From positions 1 through 58,407 of the forward strand of contig CAYWNA010000063.1 of assembly GCA_964459305.1 (NCBI GenBank): a stretch of DNA of 58,407 bases, read 5' to 3'. Both the position numbers and the translations under genes were made by a program. How positions within the stretch are numbered: the stretch's first letter is position 1; every line of letters begins with the position of its first letter. Shown in pieces: positions 51,392 through 58,407 of the stretch. The notes under the pieces are model-generated. The model saw only the letters and a program-made list of their open reading frames with translations. It was not told the DNA's origin and ran no database searches. The DNA comes from CAYWNA01 sp964459305 (lineage in GTDB: Bacteria > Planctomycetota > Planctomycetia > Pirellulales > Pirellulaceae).

Positions 51392-51892
51392 ATGGGTCGA
51401 ACGTGTAACCATTCCCAACATTCCCAGTGCTGTTCCTCAAAGGGCGAACGCAGTTCGCCTTTCCCGGATGAAGTCGAAACCAACGGCCCGCACGATGACG
51501 GACAATGGCAAGATTGGCCGTGTTGTCCGCAGTGTGGACGCCGTCGCCAAACATTCTGCCCGACGTGCGATTTGGGCGGCGACGATTTTCCGCTGGCCGA
51601 GTTCATTCCGACGGCCGCACCGCTTGAAGCCACGCGGAGCGATTCGGATGCCGCGGATCAGGCCGTGGCCAAGGACCGGGAATCGGTTCTGCTCATGTGC
51701 CCAACTTGCGACGAGGCCTTCACGCCCGGTTTCTACCGCCTGTGTGAACAGTGCGGCCACGATTTTGGTGATGGTCTTCAAGTGAAAATCGAGGCGCGAG
51801 AGGAACTGACCGGCCGAATGCTATTCGTACTAGCCGGCTTGGCAGCGCTGGCAATAGTGATTCTGATCTATTTCTGGTGGCTGTTCAGTTAG
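51392..51892 (+). CDS. Zinc-ribbon membrane protein
   Basis: 166 aa, ATG at 51392 with GGAGG 13 nt upstream. Two Cys4-type ribbons: CCPQCGRRRQTFCPTC and CPTCDEAFTPGFYRLCEQCG. A C-terminal membrane helix (LFVLAGLAALAIVILIYFWW) anchors it. No enzymatic motif. It looks like a conserved planctomycete protein of unknown role. The frame extends upstream to 51233 but that part has no domain. Confidence 0.7.
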   Translation: MGRTCNHSQHSQCCSSKGERSSPFPDEVETNGPHDDGQWQDWPCCPQCGRRRQTFCPTCDLGGDDFPLAEFIPTAAPLEATRSDSDAADQAVAKDRESVLLMCPTCDEAFTPGFYRLCEQCGHDFGDGLQVKIEAREELTGRMLFVLAGLAALAIVILIYFWWLFS

Positions 51893-52025
51893 AAATCCGA
51901 AATCCGAAGCACGAAGGCTCAAAACGAAGAGAATCAACCACGAAAGACACGAAATCGCTGGAACGTTGAGGGGTTCGGTGGCTGGGCGGCGGCGGCAACC
52001 GATCCTCCGGGCGTCACAGTTTTGG

Positions 52026-52976
52026 TCATTCGGATTTGGGATTTTGAATTTGTTTCGAATTTCGAATTTCGAATTCCGAATTTTCCGAAGCCATCTCCCG
52101 CGCATGATAGCTGCTGCGAACAAACGGTCCGCTGGCAACTTGGCTGAATCCCATCTGCCTGGCTGCCTGGCCGAGCATGTCGAATTCGTCTGGCGCCAGG
52201 TACCGCACTACCGGCAAGTAACGGTCGGTATCCGGTTGAAGATATTGCCCAAGCGTGAGGAAATCGACGCCACGGTCCCGCAGGTCGGCCAACACTTCGA
52301 GGACTTCTTCACAGGTTTCGCCCAGGCCCAGCATCAACCCACTCTTGGTCTTGATACTTGGGTTGCCCTCTTTGACACGCGCCAGCAATTGAAGCGTCCA
52401 GCGATAATCCGACTTCGTTCCGCGCACCCGCCGATATAGACGCGGTACGGTCTCCGGGTTGTGATTGAACACGTCTGGTTCTGCTTCGACAACTTGATCG
52501 ACCGCCGCGCCGCTACGCGCAAAGTCGGGAGTCAGCACTTCGACTGTCGCCCCGGTTCGCTCGCGTACCGCCAGCACGCACCGATAGAAATGGTTCGCCC
52601 CTCCGTCCGGCAAATCGTCGCGAGTCACCGACGTGATGACGACGTGCCGCAGTCCCAGGCGACCAGCAGCCTCGGCCACACGCCCTGGTTCGTCTGGGGC
52701 AAGCTGCTCTGGGCGACCTCCGCCAACCGCACAGAAACCACACGAACGCGTACAGACGTTTCCCATGATCATGAACGTCGCAGTCTTCTGCGAATAGCAT
52801 TCCATCCGGTTGGGACACCTGGCGTTATCGCACACCGTCTGAAGCTGCAACTCCTCGAGTAGACTCTCCGTGAAGTGGCTGGTCTTGCCTTTAGGCACTC
52901 GACGTTTCAACCAGCGCGGCAGACGTCGGTTGGTTTCCGAGCAGCAAGAGGCTGAGGGAATGGGTAGTTCAGACAT
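52026..52976 (-). CDS. lipA: Lipoyl synthase
   Basis: 316 aa from the ATG at 52976. Radical-SAM enzyme that inserts two sulfurs into octanoyl groups. The radical SAM cluster is CTRSCGFC; the auxiliary cluster is CDNARCPNRMEC. TSVTRDDLPDGGA, the VFNHNPETV stretch, SGLMLGLGETCEE and LTLGQYLQP are family signatures. It overlaps lipB by 8 nt. The last ~18 residues (SEFEIRNSKQIQNP) come from a dispersed AT-rich repeat and replace the usual C-terminus. Confidence 0.96.
   Translation of the reverse strand: MSELPIPSASCCSETNRRLPRWLKRRVPKGKTSHFTESLLEELQLQTVCDNARCPNRMECYSQKTATFMIMGNVCTRSCGFCAVGGGRPEQLAPDEPGRVAEAAGRLGLRHVVITSVTRDDLPDGGANHFYRCVLAVRERTGATVEVLTPDFARSGAAVDQVVEAEPDVFNHNPETVPRLYRRVRGTKSDYRWTLQLLARVKEGNPSIKTKSGLMLGLGETCEEVLEVLADLRDRGVDFLTLGQYLQPDTDRYLPVVRYLAPDEFDMLGQAARQMGFSQVASGPFVRSSYHAREMASENSEFEIRNSKQIQNPKSE
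52030..52085. repeat. Dispersed TTCGAATTTCGAATT repeat inside lipA end
   Basis: Tandem TTTCGAATTTCGAATTCCGA-type units encode the last residues of lipA on the minus strand. This is a common dispersed repeat; a second, looser piece (AAATCCGAAATCCGAAG) is at 51893-51910. Confidence 0.7.
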
Positions 52977-53757
52977 CGCACGTAACGGATTCAGTTGTCG
53001 CGTTTTTCGACGTGGCCAACCAAGGATGACCCGTGTGAAGATGGTAACGTTGGCAGCCAAAGGCCGCTGCAAGTGTCTTGACCAAAGTGGCCCTCGCGCT
53101 TGTCATTTTAACGGTCGTTTGTCGTTCGGCCACCAGACACCCCATAGTGGCCTTCTCGTCGGCCGAAACACTCGCCGGCGGCAACGAATCGACAAATGCG
53201 TACCGCCGCATTGCCGGATTGACATTGATGAACGCGCCGTGGGTACTGATCCGGTTGCGCACCGCCACGCCCACACAAGCCAACTGCCCGGTTCGTCCCC
53301 ACACACCGTATCGTCCGGAGTAGACTTCGGTCCGAATATTCAATTCGCCGAGGGCATCAACGATTCCCTGCTGCAATCGCCGCATGTACCCGCCGACACT
53401 CCAGCCGATAGCGTCCAGCGGAGCAATCGGGTAGACAGCCAATTGGCCGGGCGCATGCAGCACACAACCGCCGCCACGACTTACCCACCGTACGTGCAAT
53501 TGCTCGCGTTTCAGTTGCTGGTTGGTCAACCGGATATGTCCTCGCGAGCCAAGCCGCCCCACGGTGATCAGGTCAGGATGTTCGCACAGCAGGACCACGA
53601 TTCGGCCGTCATTCCGCCCGACCGCTTCATGTGCCAGGCGATTCTGCAGAGTCAGGCAGGTTCCGAACGGGACCCCTCCGAGCAGCCGGAATTCGACCAC
53701 AGGCTCTCGCGCGTCGGGTTGTCGTTCGTGATAAACCACGGGGACTTCCGGTTTCAA
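52969..53757 (-). CDS. lipB: LipB-like octanoyltransferase, catalytic residues missing
   Basis: 262 aa, upstream of and overlapping lipA. The family frame is clear: ITVGRLGSRGHI, the RGGGCVLHAPGQLAVYP pocket (94-110), and a STHGAFINVN strand (171-180). LipB uses a Lys in KIAAIG-like sequence and a Cys in PCG. Here the Lys position is Gln158 (TGQLACVGV), and where PCG should be, about 11 residues after FINVN, the sequence is VDSLPPAS with no Cys. Activity as an octanoyltransferase is therefore doubtful; it may be a binding or transfer partner. The alignment is by eye. Confidence 0.85.
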   Translation of the reverse strand: MKPEVPVVYHERQPDAREPVVEFRLLGGVPFGTCLTLQNRLAHEAVGRNDGRIVVLLCEHPDLITVGRLGSRGHIRLTNQQLKREQLHVRWVSRGGGCVLHAPGQLAVYPIAPLDAIGWSVGGYMRRLQQGIVDALGELNIRTEVYSGRYGVWGRTGQLACVGVAVRNRISTHGAFINVNPAMRRYAFVDSLPPASVSADEKATMGCLVAERQTTVKMTSARATLVKTLAAAFGCQRYHLHTGHPWLATSKNATTESVTCDV

Positions 53758-53789
53758 TTGCCGCGACCGTAAATGACAGGCACATTTTC

Positions 53790-53874
53790 TCGTTTAACCG
53801 CGACCCGCTACCAGAGCGCGTGGGTAACCACCATCGCTCGGACGCGCTCCCCTGGCGGGTCGCGGTGAAACGGA
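53790..53874. repeat. Palindromic repeat, family A copy 6 (inverted)
   Basis: TCGTTTAACCGCGACCCGCT, arm with mismatches (ACCAGAGCGCG against CGCGCTCCCCTGG), and a loop that is the reverse complement of copy 1 (CCGAGCGATGGTGGTTACCC on the minus strand), so it is inserted in the opposite orientation. The left arm is partly decayed. Confidence 0.88.
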
Positions 53875-54036
53875 AGTGGTACACGGGGCTCGAAAAACAA
53901 GAATGGAGCACTTTAGCAGGCATTTTTTCGCCCGCAAAGGCCAACTCTGGCAAACAACGACAGCATCATGTATCTTCGTACTCACGTTTTGGCAGCAACG
54001 CCGCGTCAGGATGGCTTCTAGTTGCGGGAGTTGACT

Positions 54037-54849
54037 TTGGCCGAGAAACCCACGCCGCTTACGACCGATGTTTGCGGACAGCTTGTTTTGTTGGGCACCG
54101 GAACCTCTGTCGGAGTTCCTGCCATTGGCTGCGGCTGTCGCGTTTGTACCAGCGACCATCCACGCAACAAGCGGACGCGATGCGGGGTTGTGTTGGGGTT
54201 GCCGGAAGGCAATCTGCTCGTCGATACACCGCCAGACTTGCGTTCTCAACTGCTTCGCGAGAGAATCGGCATCGTTCATTCGGTACTCTTCACTCACGAA
54301 CATGCCGACCACATCTTCGGCTTGGACGACTTGCGCCTGATGCCGTTTTTTCTGGGGCACCCAGTTCCTCTGTTTTGCGAGCAGTTCGTGGAAGACCGCA
54401 TCCGTAGGTCTTTCGAGTACGCCTTTACCAGCGTCGAGCAGACGCACGAGGGCGCTGTCCCCAAGCTGGCGTTCCAGCGAATTACCACCGATCCGTTTGA
54501 GGTGCTGGGTGCGAGAGTGATACCCATCCGGCTCAAGCACGGGCCCCGGTTCGAAGTACTGGGCTTTCGGTTTGGCGACGTCGCCTACTGTACGGACACG
54601 AACGAGATTCTGCCGGAGAGTTGGCCGCTGCTGGAGGGTCTAGACGTGTTGATACTAGACGCCCTGCGAAGCCGCCCTCATGCCACGCACTTCTGCTTGG
54701 ACGAAGCGATCGAAGTAGCCCGCCGGTTGCAGCCGCGCCGAACTCTGTTCACGCACGTCTCGCACGACCTGGACTATGACGAGACGAATGCCAAGCTGCC
54801 TCCGGGCATGGAACTGGCATACGATGGTCAACGAGTATTGCTGACGTAA
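54037..54849 (+). CDS. PhnP-like metallo-beta-lactamase-fold hydrolase
   Basis: 270 aa if started at the TTG at 54037, which has CGGGAG 6 nt upstream; a TTG at 54022 adds 5 residues. LLGTGTSVGVPAIGCGCRVC is the PhnP/MBL start with the extra Cys site. The metal motif FTHEHADHIFGLDDLR follows, then CTDTNEI and FTHVSHDLDYDETNAKLP. PhnP-type enzymes cleave cyclic phosphodiesters; no phosphonate genes are near. Confidence 0.92.
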   Translation: MAEKPTPLTTDVCGQLVLLGTGTSVGVPAIGCGCRVCTSDHPRNKRTRCGVVLGLPEGNLLVDTPPDLRSQLLRERIGIVHSVLFTHEHADHIFGLDDLRLMPFFLGHPVPLFCEQFVEDRIRRSFEYAFTSVEQTHEGAVPKLAFQRITTDPFEVLGARVIPIRLKHGPRFEVLGFRFGDVAYCTDTNEILPESWPLLEGLDVLILDALRSRPHATHFCLDEAIEVARRLQPRRTLFTHVSHDLDYDETNAKLPPGMELAYDGQRVLLT

Positions 54850-55012
54850 ATCGTTTCTCTGGCGCAGGTTTCGCCGCCTGCAACTGGCCAATCGCCAGGA
54901 ACTGGAAACATGGATCCGGCAGAGACGCGGCCGGGGGCCGCCTCCAATGGACTCGGCTGGAGATGCGACCACTACGAATCCCGCGGACACAGACATATAA
55001 TAAGGTGAAATG

Positions 55013-55055
55013 GCGGTTTAGCGGGCCGCCGGCGCCTCCGGCTTTGGGTTAAACG
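55013..55055. repeat. Family A-like half repeat (decayed)
   Basis: GCGGTTTAGCGGGC near 55013, then GCGCCTCCGGCTTTGGGTTA and AACGG. The right part matches the arm of copy 2 (CGCCTCCGGCTTGCGGTTAA); pairing with the left part is lost. Confidence 0.55.
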
Positions 55056-55105
55056 GACTGCCGACTGGGGTCCTGGATGAACGTCCTTTTTCGGGTAATA
55101 GCGAC

Positions 55106-56278
55106 ATGAGCACGGTAATCGATTCCGCGCCGGATCTGGAACTGGCGCACTATAGACCGTTGGAGAACAAGGAGCTTTCGGATCGGATCGAAGCGGTCCG
55201 TGCGGCGATGGGATCCCGATTGTTGATTTTGGGACACCACTACCAGCAAGATGAGGTGATCGCGCACAGCGATCTGCGCGGGGACAGCTACCAATTGAGC
55301 CGGATGGCGGCCGATAGTTCCGATTGCCGCAACATCGTGTTTTGCGGCGTCCATTTCATGGCGGAAACCGCGGACATCCTTGCCAATCGCCCCGATAAAC
55401 TGGCCGAGCGGCATGGCGAACGAGTGACGGTGATCCTACCCGATATGGCCGCGGGGTGTTCGATGGCCGACATGGCAGAGATCGAGCAAGTCGAAGCGGC
55501 ATGGGAGGACCTTGGCGAGGTTATCGACGTCGAAGACATGACGCCCGTTACTTACGTCAACTCGACCGCCAGCCTGAAGGCATTCTGTGGGCGGCACGGC
55601 GGAATTGTCTGCACGTCGGCCAATGCCGACAAGATCCTGAAATGGGCCTTTCAGCGAACCAGCCGCGTGCTGTTTTTCCCCGACCAACATCTCGGACGGA
55701 ACACTGCGTTGAAGATGGGCATCGCAAACGACCAGATGCCTGTCTGGAATCCCCACGACGATGACTTGGGCGGCAATACGGAAGAAGCGATACGGGACAG
55801 CCGAGTCGTCCTTTGGCAAGGTCACTGCAGCGTTCACCAGATGTTTAGGGTCGAACACGTCGAGGCGTTCCGCGAGCGGGTCCCCGGTATCAAGATCCTC
55901 GTCCATCCAGAGTGTCCGCAGGAGGTGAACGACTTGGCCGATGAATCAGGCTCGACCGGCAAGATCATCAAAGTGGTGAAAGAGTCGCCGCCGGGAACCA
56001 AGTGGGCGATCGGCACGGAACTGCATCTCGTGAATCGCCTGAAGAACGAACATCCCGAACAGGAGATCCACTTCCTTTCGCCCGTGGTGTGCATGTGCGC
56101 CACGATGTACCGGATCGATTTGGCCCACTTGTGTTGGAGCCTGGAGAACTTGGCGGCTGGCAATCCGGTGAACATCATCCAAGTCGATGAAGAAACGAGC
56201 CGCTGGTCACTGATCGCTTTGGAGCGAATGCTGGAAGTCACTCAATCTGAATTGGAACATCTACATCCCCCAGACTAA
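55106..56278 (+). CDS. nadA: Quinolinate synthase
   Basis: 390 aa. Condenses iminoaspartate and dihydroxyacetone phosphate to quinolinate in NAD biosynthesis; uses a [4Fe-4S] cluster. LILGHHYQQDEVIAHSD, GVHFMAETADIL, LPDMAAGCSMADM, VTYVNSTASLKA, CTSANA, HPECPQEV and CMCATMYR are NadA signatures and carry its Cys ligands. No nadB or nadC is in the window. Its 3' end overlaps the convergent Coa1-like gene by 41 nt. Confidence 0.97.
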   Translation: MSTVIDSAPDLELAHYRPLENKELSDRIEAVRAAMGSRLLILGHHYQQDEVIAHSDLRGDSYQLSRMAADSSDCRNIVFCGVHFMAETADILANRPDKLAERHGERVTVILPDMAAGCSMADMAEIEQVEAAWEDLGEVIDVEDMTPVTYVNSTASLKAFCGRHGGIVCTSANADKILKWAFQRTSRVLFFPDQHLGRNTALKMGIANDQMPVWNPHDDDLGGNTEEAIRDSRVVLWQGHCSVHQMFRVEHVEAFRERVPGIKILVHPECPQEVNDLADESGSTGKIIKVVKESPPGTKWAIGTELHLVNRLKNEHPEQEIHFLSPVVCMCATMYRIDLAHLCWSLENLAAGNPVNIIQVDEETSRWSLIALERMLEVTQSELEHLHPPD

Positions 56279-56741
56279 TCGTCTCGCCGTCTTCGAAGGT
56301 GACGTCCAACGTCTTGAACCACCAGTCGCCGTCGATTCTCTCCCCTGCAACGTGTACGGTGCCGCTGCCTTCGGGGCCGGAGACGGAATACCTGAACTCG
56401 GCGTTGGAGGAGTGGGTTCCATCCTGGTACGTGAATAACGAGGGGATGCCTTCCTGGATCGGCTCGCCAAGGCGCTCTTTCACATCCGAATCCGCTTGCA
56501 CCCGTTCCAAGGCAATCCGAAACGGAGGTGCCGCCCTGGCACCTTCTCGAACTGCTTCGGTTGCCGCTTCCTGGACTTGCTCGATAGTACTCGATCTCAC
56601 GAAGAACAGCCCACCACAGATTCCCGCGCAAGCGAGCAACGGCAGAATTAGTGCCAACAAGAGGATCCATATCCACGTGTTGGACGAGGAACGCGGTGGA
56701 GGCGCTTGAGGTGCAGGATAAGAATCTTGGAATTCACTCAT
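56238..56741 (-). CDS. Coa1-like membrane protein
   Basis: 167 aa. A Pro-rich cytoplasmic start is followed by a membrane helix (WILLLALILPLLACAGICGGLFFV). The extracytoplasmic part resembles the Coa1/Tim21-like domain: DSDVKERLGEPIQEG, FRYSVSGPEGSGTVHVAG and WFKTLDVTFEDGETISL. In eukaryotes Coa1 aids cytochrome oxidase assembly; bacterial members are uncharacterised. The ends of this gene and nadA overlap by 41 nt. Confidence 0.75.
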   Translation of the reverse strand: MSEFQDSYPAPQAPPPRSSSNTWIWILLLALILPLLACAGICGGLFFVRSSTIEQVQEAATEAVREGARAAPPFRIALERVQADSDVKERLGEPIQEGIPSLFTYQDGTHSSNAEFRYSVSGPEGSGTVHVAGERIDGDWWFKTLDVTFEDGETISLGDVDVPIQIE

Positions 56742-56822
56742 TGGTTGGCCCCCTGTGAAGTCGCTCCAAGAACTTATTCGAAGGTGCCCGGGAATTCGAC
56801 ATACGGGAATCCGGGGTTATTC

Positions 56823-56893
56823 GGGAGGGCGAGGCTCCCGCCGAGCCGGGTGTTGATGCCAGAAATCAGGCTCAGCAGGAGCTTCGCCCTCCC
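56823..56893. repeat. Inverted repeat, family D copy 1
   Basis: GGGAGGGCGAGGCTCCCGCC with GAGCC faces GGCTCAGCAGGAGCTTCGCC and CTCCC. Second copy at 57658-57727. Confidence 0.85.
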
Positions 56894-57031
56894 AATTCCC
56901 GGCCACGCTCACTTATTCGCTCATGAGCCATTGGTCTTGCAGCAATGGGCAACAATATCAGCGGTTTTCGCAGGGAGTCCAGCAGAAGCCTCCCTGATTT
57001 CTTCCATAGATGGGGCCGCAAGGACTTGCTG

Positions 57032-57475
57032 CTAAGCGGGCGCGTCGCCGGCGGCTTTGTCCTCGCCGGCGGCTTCTTGGGGTGCTTCGCTCTCCGTAGT
57101 ACTTGCCGGAGTCGGCTTCGTTTCCTGGTCTGCTGCAGGGGCTGATTTCGCTTCGGCGTCTGCAGGCTCTTTGGCCCCTTTCTCGCTCCGTGCCTTCTCC
57201 AATTCCGACGGGGCTTTCTTGGCCTTGGGGGTCGGCTTCTTCTCTTCCTCTTTAGGCAGCGGTTCGTCGATGACTTTTAGAAAATCGATGTCGATGTCGT
57301 ACCAACCACGGTTGTTGTGGCCATCAAATTCAACCAGCGCACGTCCCTTCATATTAACTGTCTTGACGGTGCCGGTCATATCTTTGAACCGCCGAAGTTC
57401 CGGCCGCTCGTCGTCAACGACAACGTACTTGTCCGTGTATTCCCGCTTGAGCTTCTCAACGTGCTCGAAGTCCAT
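57032..57475 (-). CDS. Small conserved protein with SH3/KOW-like domain and AEK-rich tail
   Basis: 147 aa from the ATG at 57475, preceded by AGAGGAA; an ATG at 57493 places that ribosome site inside the gene and is rejected. Residues ~1-75 (FEHVEKLKREYTDKYVVVDD, RFKDMTGTVKTVNMKGRALVEFDG, GWYDIDIDFLKVI) form a small beta-barrel pattern like KOW/SH3 domains. The remaining half is Ala/Glu/Lys/Pro low complexity. It looks like a planctomycete-conserved protein; function unknown. Confidence 0.75.
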   Translation of the reverse strand: MDFEHVEKLKREYTDKYVVVDDERPELRRFKDMTGTVKTVNMKGRALVEFDGHNNRGWYDIDIDFLKVIDEPLPKEEEKKPTPKAKKAPSELEKARSEKGAKEPADAEAKSAPAADQETKPTPASTTESEAPQEAAGEDKAAGDAPA

Positions 57476-57657
57476 TGCGCCGATTCCTCTCATTTTTCTC
57501 TGTAGATGCCCGCCGCCGGACGGGCAGGACCGACTATTCCTCCGCCGAAATAGCGATTCTTGCCCGCGATCGCGAGAAAATCAAGGGCGGTGTACGAAAC
57601 CTACTGCTTTGTCAAGTCCTAGAGCGTGTCCCGGTATTCACCCGAAACTTCGATTTT

Positions 57658-57727
57658 GGGAGGGCGAAGCTCCAGCTGAGCCGCCCTTTCCAATGGCTTG
57701 ATGGCTCGGCAGGAGCCTCGCCTTCCC
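57658..57727. repeat. Inverted repeat, family D copy 2
   Basis: GGGAGGGCGAAGCTCCAGCT and GAGCC face GGCTCGGCAGGAGCCTCGCC and TTCCC. Confidence 0.85.
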
Positions 57728-57883
57728 ACGACGTGATTTTCGAGACACAGGCTCGAACCCCGGCGTCATCTTTCGATCTTGCATTCAGGCAGAGCCTGAC
57801 GTGCTAAACCTGACCGTGTCTCTCAAGAAATTGGTGACTGTGACGTATGCCGTTTCTGTTTCGCCTCTTGGCAAGGTGTTTAC

Positions 57884-57952
57884 GCCGAAGGCGTTGCATC
57901 CCAGAGTCCAGGGTCGCGTCGCGGCGAAGCCGCAGAGTGCCGATACGATGTC
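57884..57952. repeat. Dispersed repeat (ACGCCGAAGGCGTTGCATCC type)
   Basis: TTTACGCCGAAGGCGTTGCA followed by CCCAGAGTCCAGGGTCGC; has the internal ACGCC/GGCGT hairpin of a dispersed planctomycete repeat. The rest of 57494-58168 holds no gene that I can see. Confidence 0.5.
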
Positions 57953-58168
57953 ACTGGAGGTCATCACCAGCGCCGAATCCAGGGGACTTCTCGACCGAGC
58001 AGGCCACATAGATCGATAGCACCCTCTGGCGTAACCGTTATTTTGGCGGCCATCGTGCGACCAATCTGCGGGCCGACACCTCGACGGGCGGGCACGCTGC
58101 CATTAAGATATGGCAAGGCTTCGCCCGTTTGTTTCTCGCATTCAGGTCTCGACCGATTTCTCGCTCTG

Positions 58169-58378
58169 ATGACGGTGTCGGAAGACTCAACCTCGACCTC
58201 CGCAACTCTGCTCCGGCGAGTGCGCGATCTCGATCCCGATGCGTGGCGACGGTTTGCGCGTCTGTATACTCCGCACGTGTACCGCTGGGCAAGGCAGGCG
58301 GGGCTCCAAGAGAACGATGCGGCCGACTTGGGACAAGAGGTATTCCGAACCCGCGATTCCCGGAACTCACTTTGCTGA
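58169..58378 (+). pseudogene. Truncated ECF sigma factor (region 2 only)
   Basis: 69 aa. The start MTVSEDSTSTSATLLRRVRD and WRRFARLYTPHVYRWARQAG, then AADLGQEVF, is sigma-70 region 2 of a planctomycete ECF sigma factor. Normally region 2 continues for ~30 residues and region 4 follows; here the frame changes to RTRDSRNSLC and stops. The sequence after ~58342 does not look like the family in any frame I checked, so the gene is cut by an insertion, deletion or recombination junction. It cannot act as a sigma factor as it stands. The window ends 29 nt later. Confidence 0.7.
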
Positions 58379-58407
58379 GATCTAGCAACCTGTTGGTATC
58401 ACACGAC

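Noticed and set aside
1..58407. tRNA, rRNA, riboswitch and CRISPR features
   Set aside because: I looked for cloverleaf T-arms, conserved riboswitch cores and repeat-spacer patterns and found none that I could support by eye.

Overview
The window reads as chromosomal DNA of a planctomycete, most likely a Pirellulales-type bacterium. The signs are a PVM-type bacterial microcompartment (BMC) operon, secreted Tat-signal Gfo/Idh/MocA oxidoreductases, planctomycete-style HEAT-like and squalene-cyclase-like secreted proteins, a very Cys-rich secreted protein, and many intergenic palindromic repeats of the kind that litter planctomycete genomes. The lineage call is inferred from gene content; no rRNA or tRNA gene was recognised in the window.

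Left part (1-23 kb): a minus-strand type IV pilus-like pair runs off the left edge (a PilM-PilN fusion followed by a Gly-rich membrane protein). Next come a GH38-like protein, a lipoate-ligase-family protein, and a plus-strand Hsp70 cluster whose two partner genes encode J-like proteins lacking the HPD triad. A sugar/oxidoreductase group follows (TIM-barrel epimerase-like protein and two Gfo/Idh/MocA proteins), then a three-repeat secreted protein, an SNase-HhH protein, a HEAT-like protein overlapping an esterase, an NTase-HD protein, and a small NTase two-gene module.

Middle (23.4-31.4 kb): one minus-strand BMC operon. In transcription order it is DeoR regulator, PduL, BMC-H, BMC-H, acetate kinase, BMC-P, CoA-acylating aldehyde dehydrogenase, BMC-P, an RpiB-like protein, BMC-P, and class II aldolase. 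Four non-shell proteins carry encapsulation-peptide-like helices. The chemistry implied is cleavage of a fuculose- or rhamnulose-1-phosphate by the aldolase to lactaldehyde, oxidation to the acyl-CoA, conversion to acyl-phosphate by PduL, and ATP formation by the kinase. Several gaps between these genes contain palindromic repeats from different families.

Right part (31.4-58.4 kb): a coiled-coil protein; an orphan GroES followed by squalene-cyclase-like, cmk, plsC and scpA genes; YidC with a PDZ-like insertion; two paralogous TTG-start metallophosphoesterases; a fatty-acyl-AMP ligase; a Cys-rich repeat protein with a clear intrinsic terminator; a divergent RNase HII-like protein; FlgM-like and Fur-family proteins; a large esterase; a zinc-ribbon membrane protein; lipB-lipA (LipB apparently without its catalytic Lys/Cys); a PhnP-like MBL hydrolase; nadA; a Coa1-like protein; a small SH3/KOW-like protein; and a truncated ECF sigma factor at the right edge.

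At least seven families of palindromic or inverted repeats are interspersed. The commonest has near-constant TCGTTTAACCGC ends around stem arms that differ between copies but remain self-complementary.
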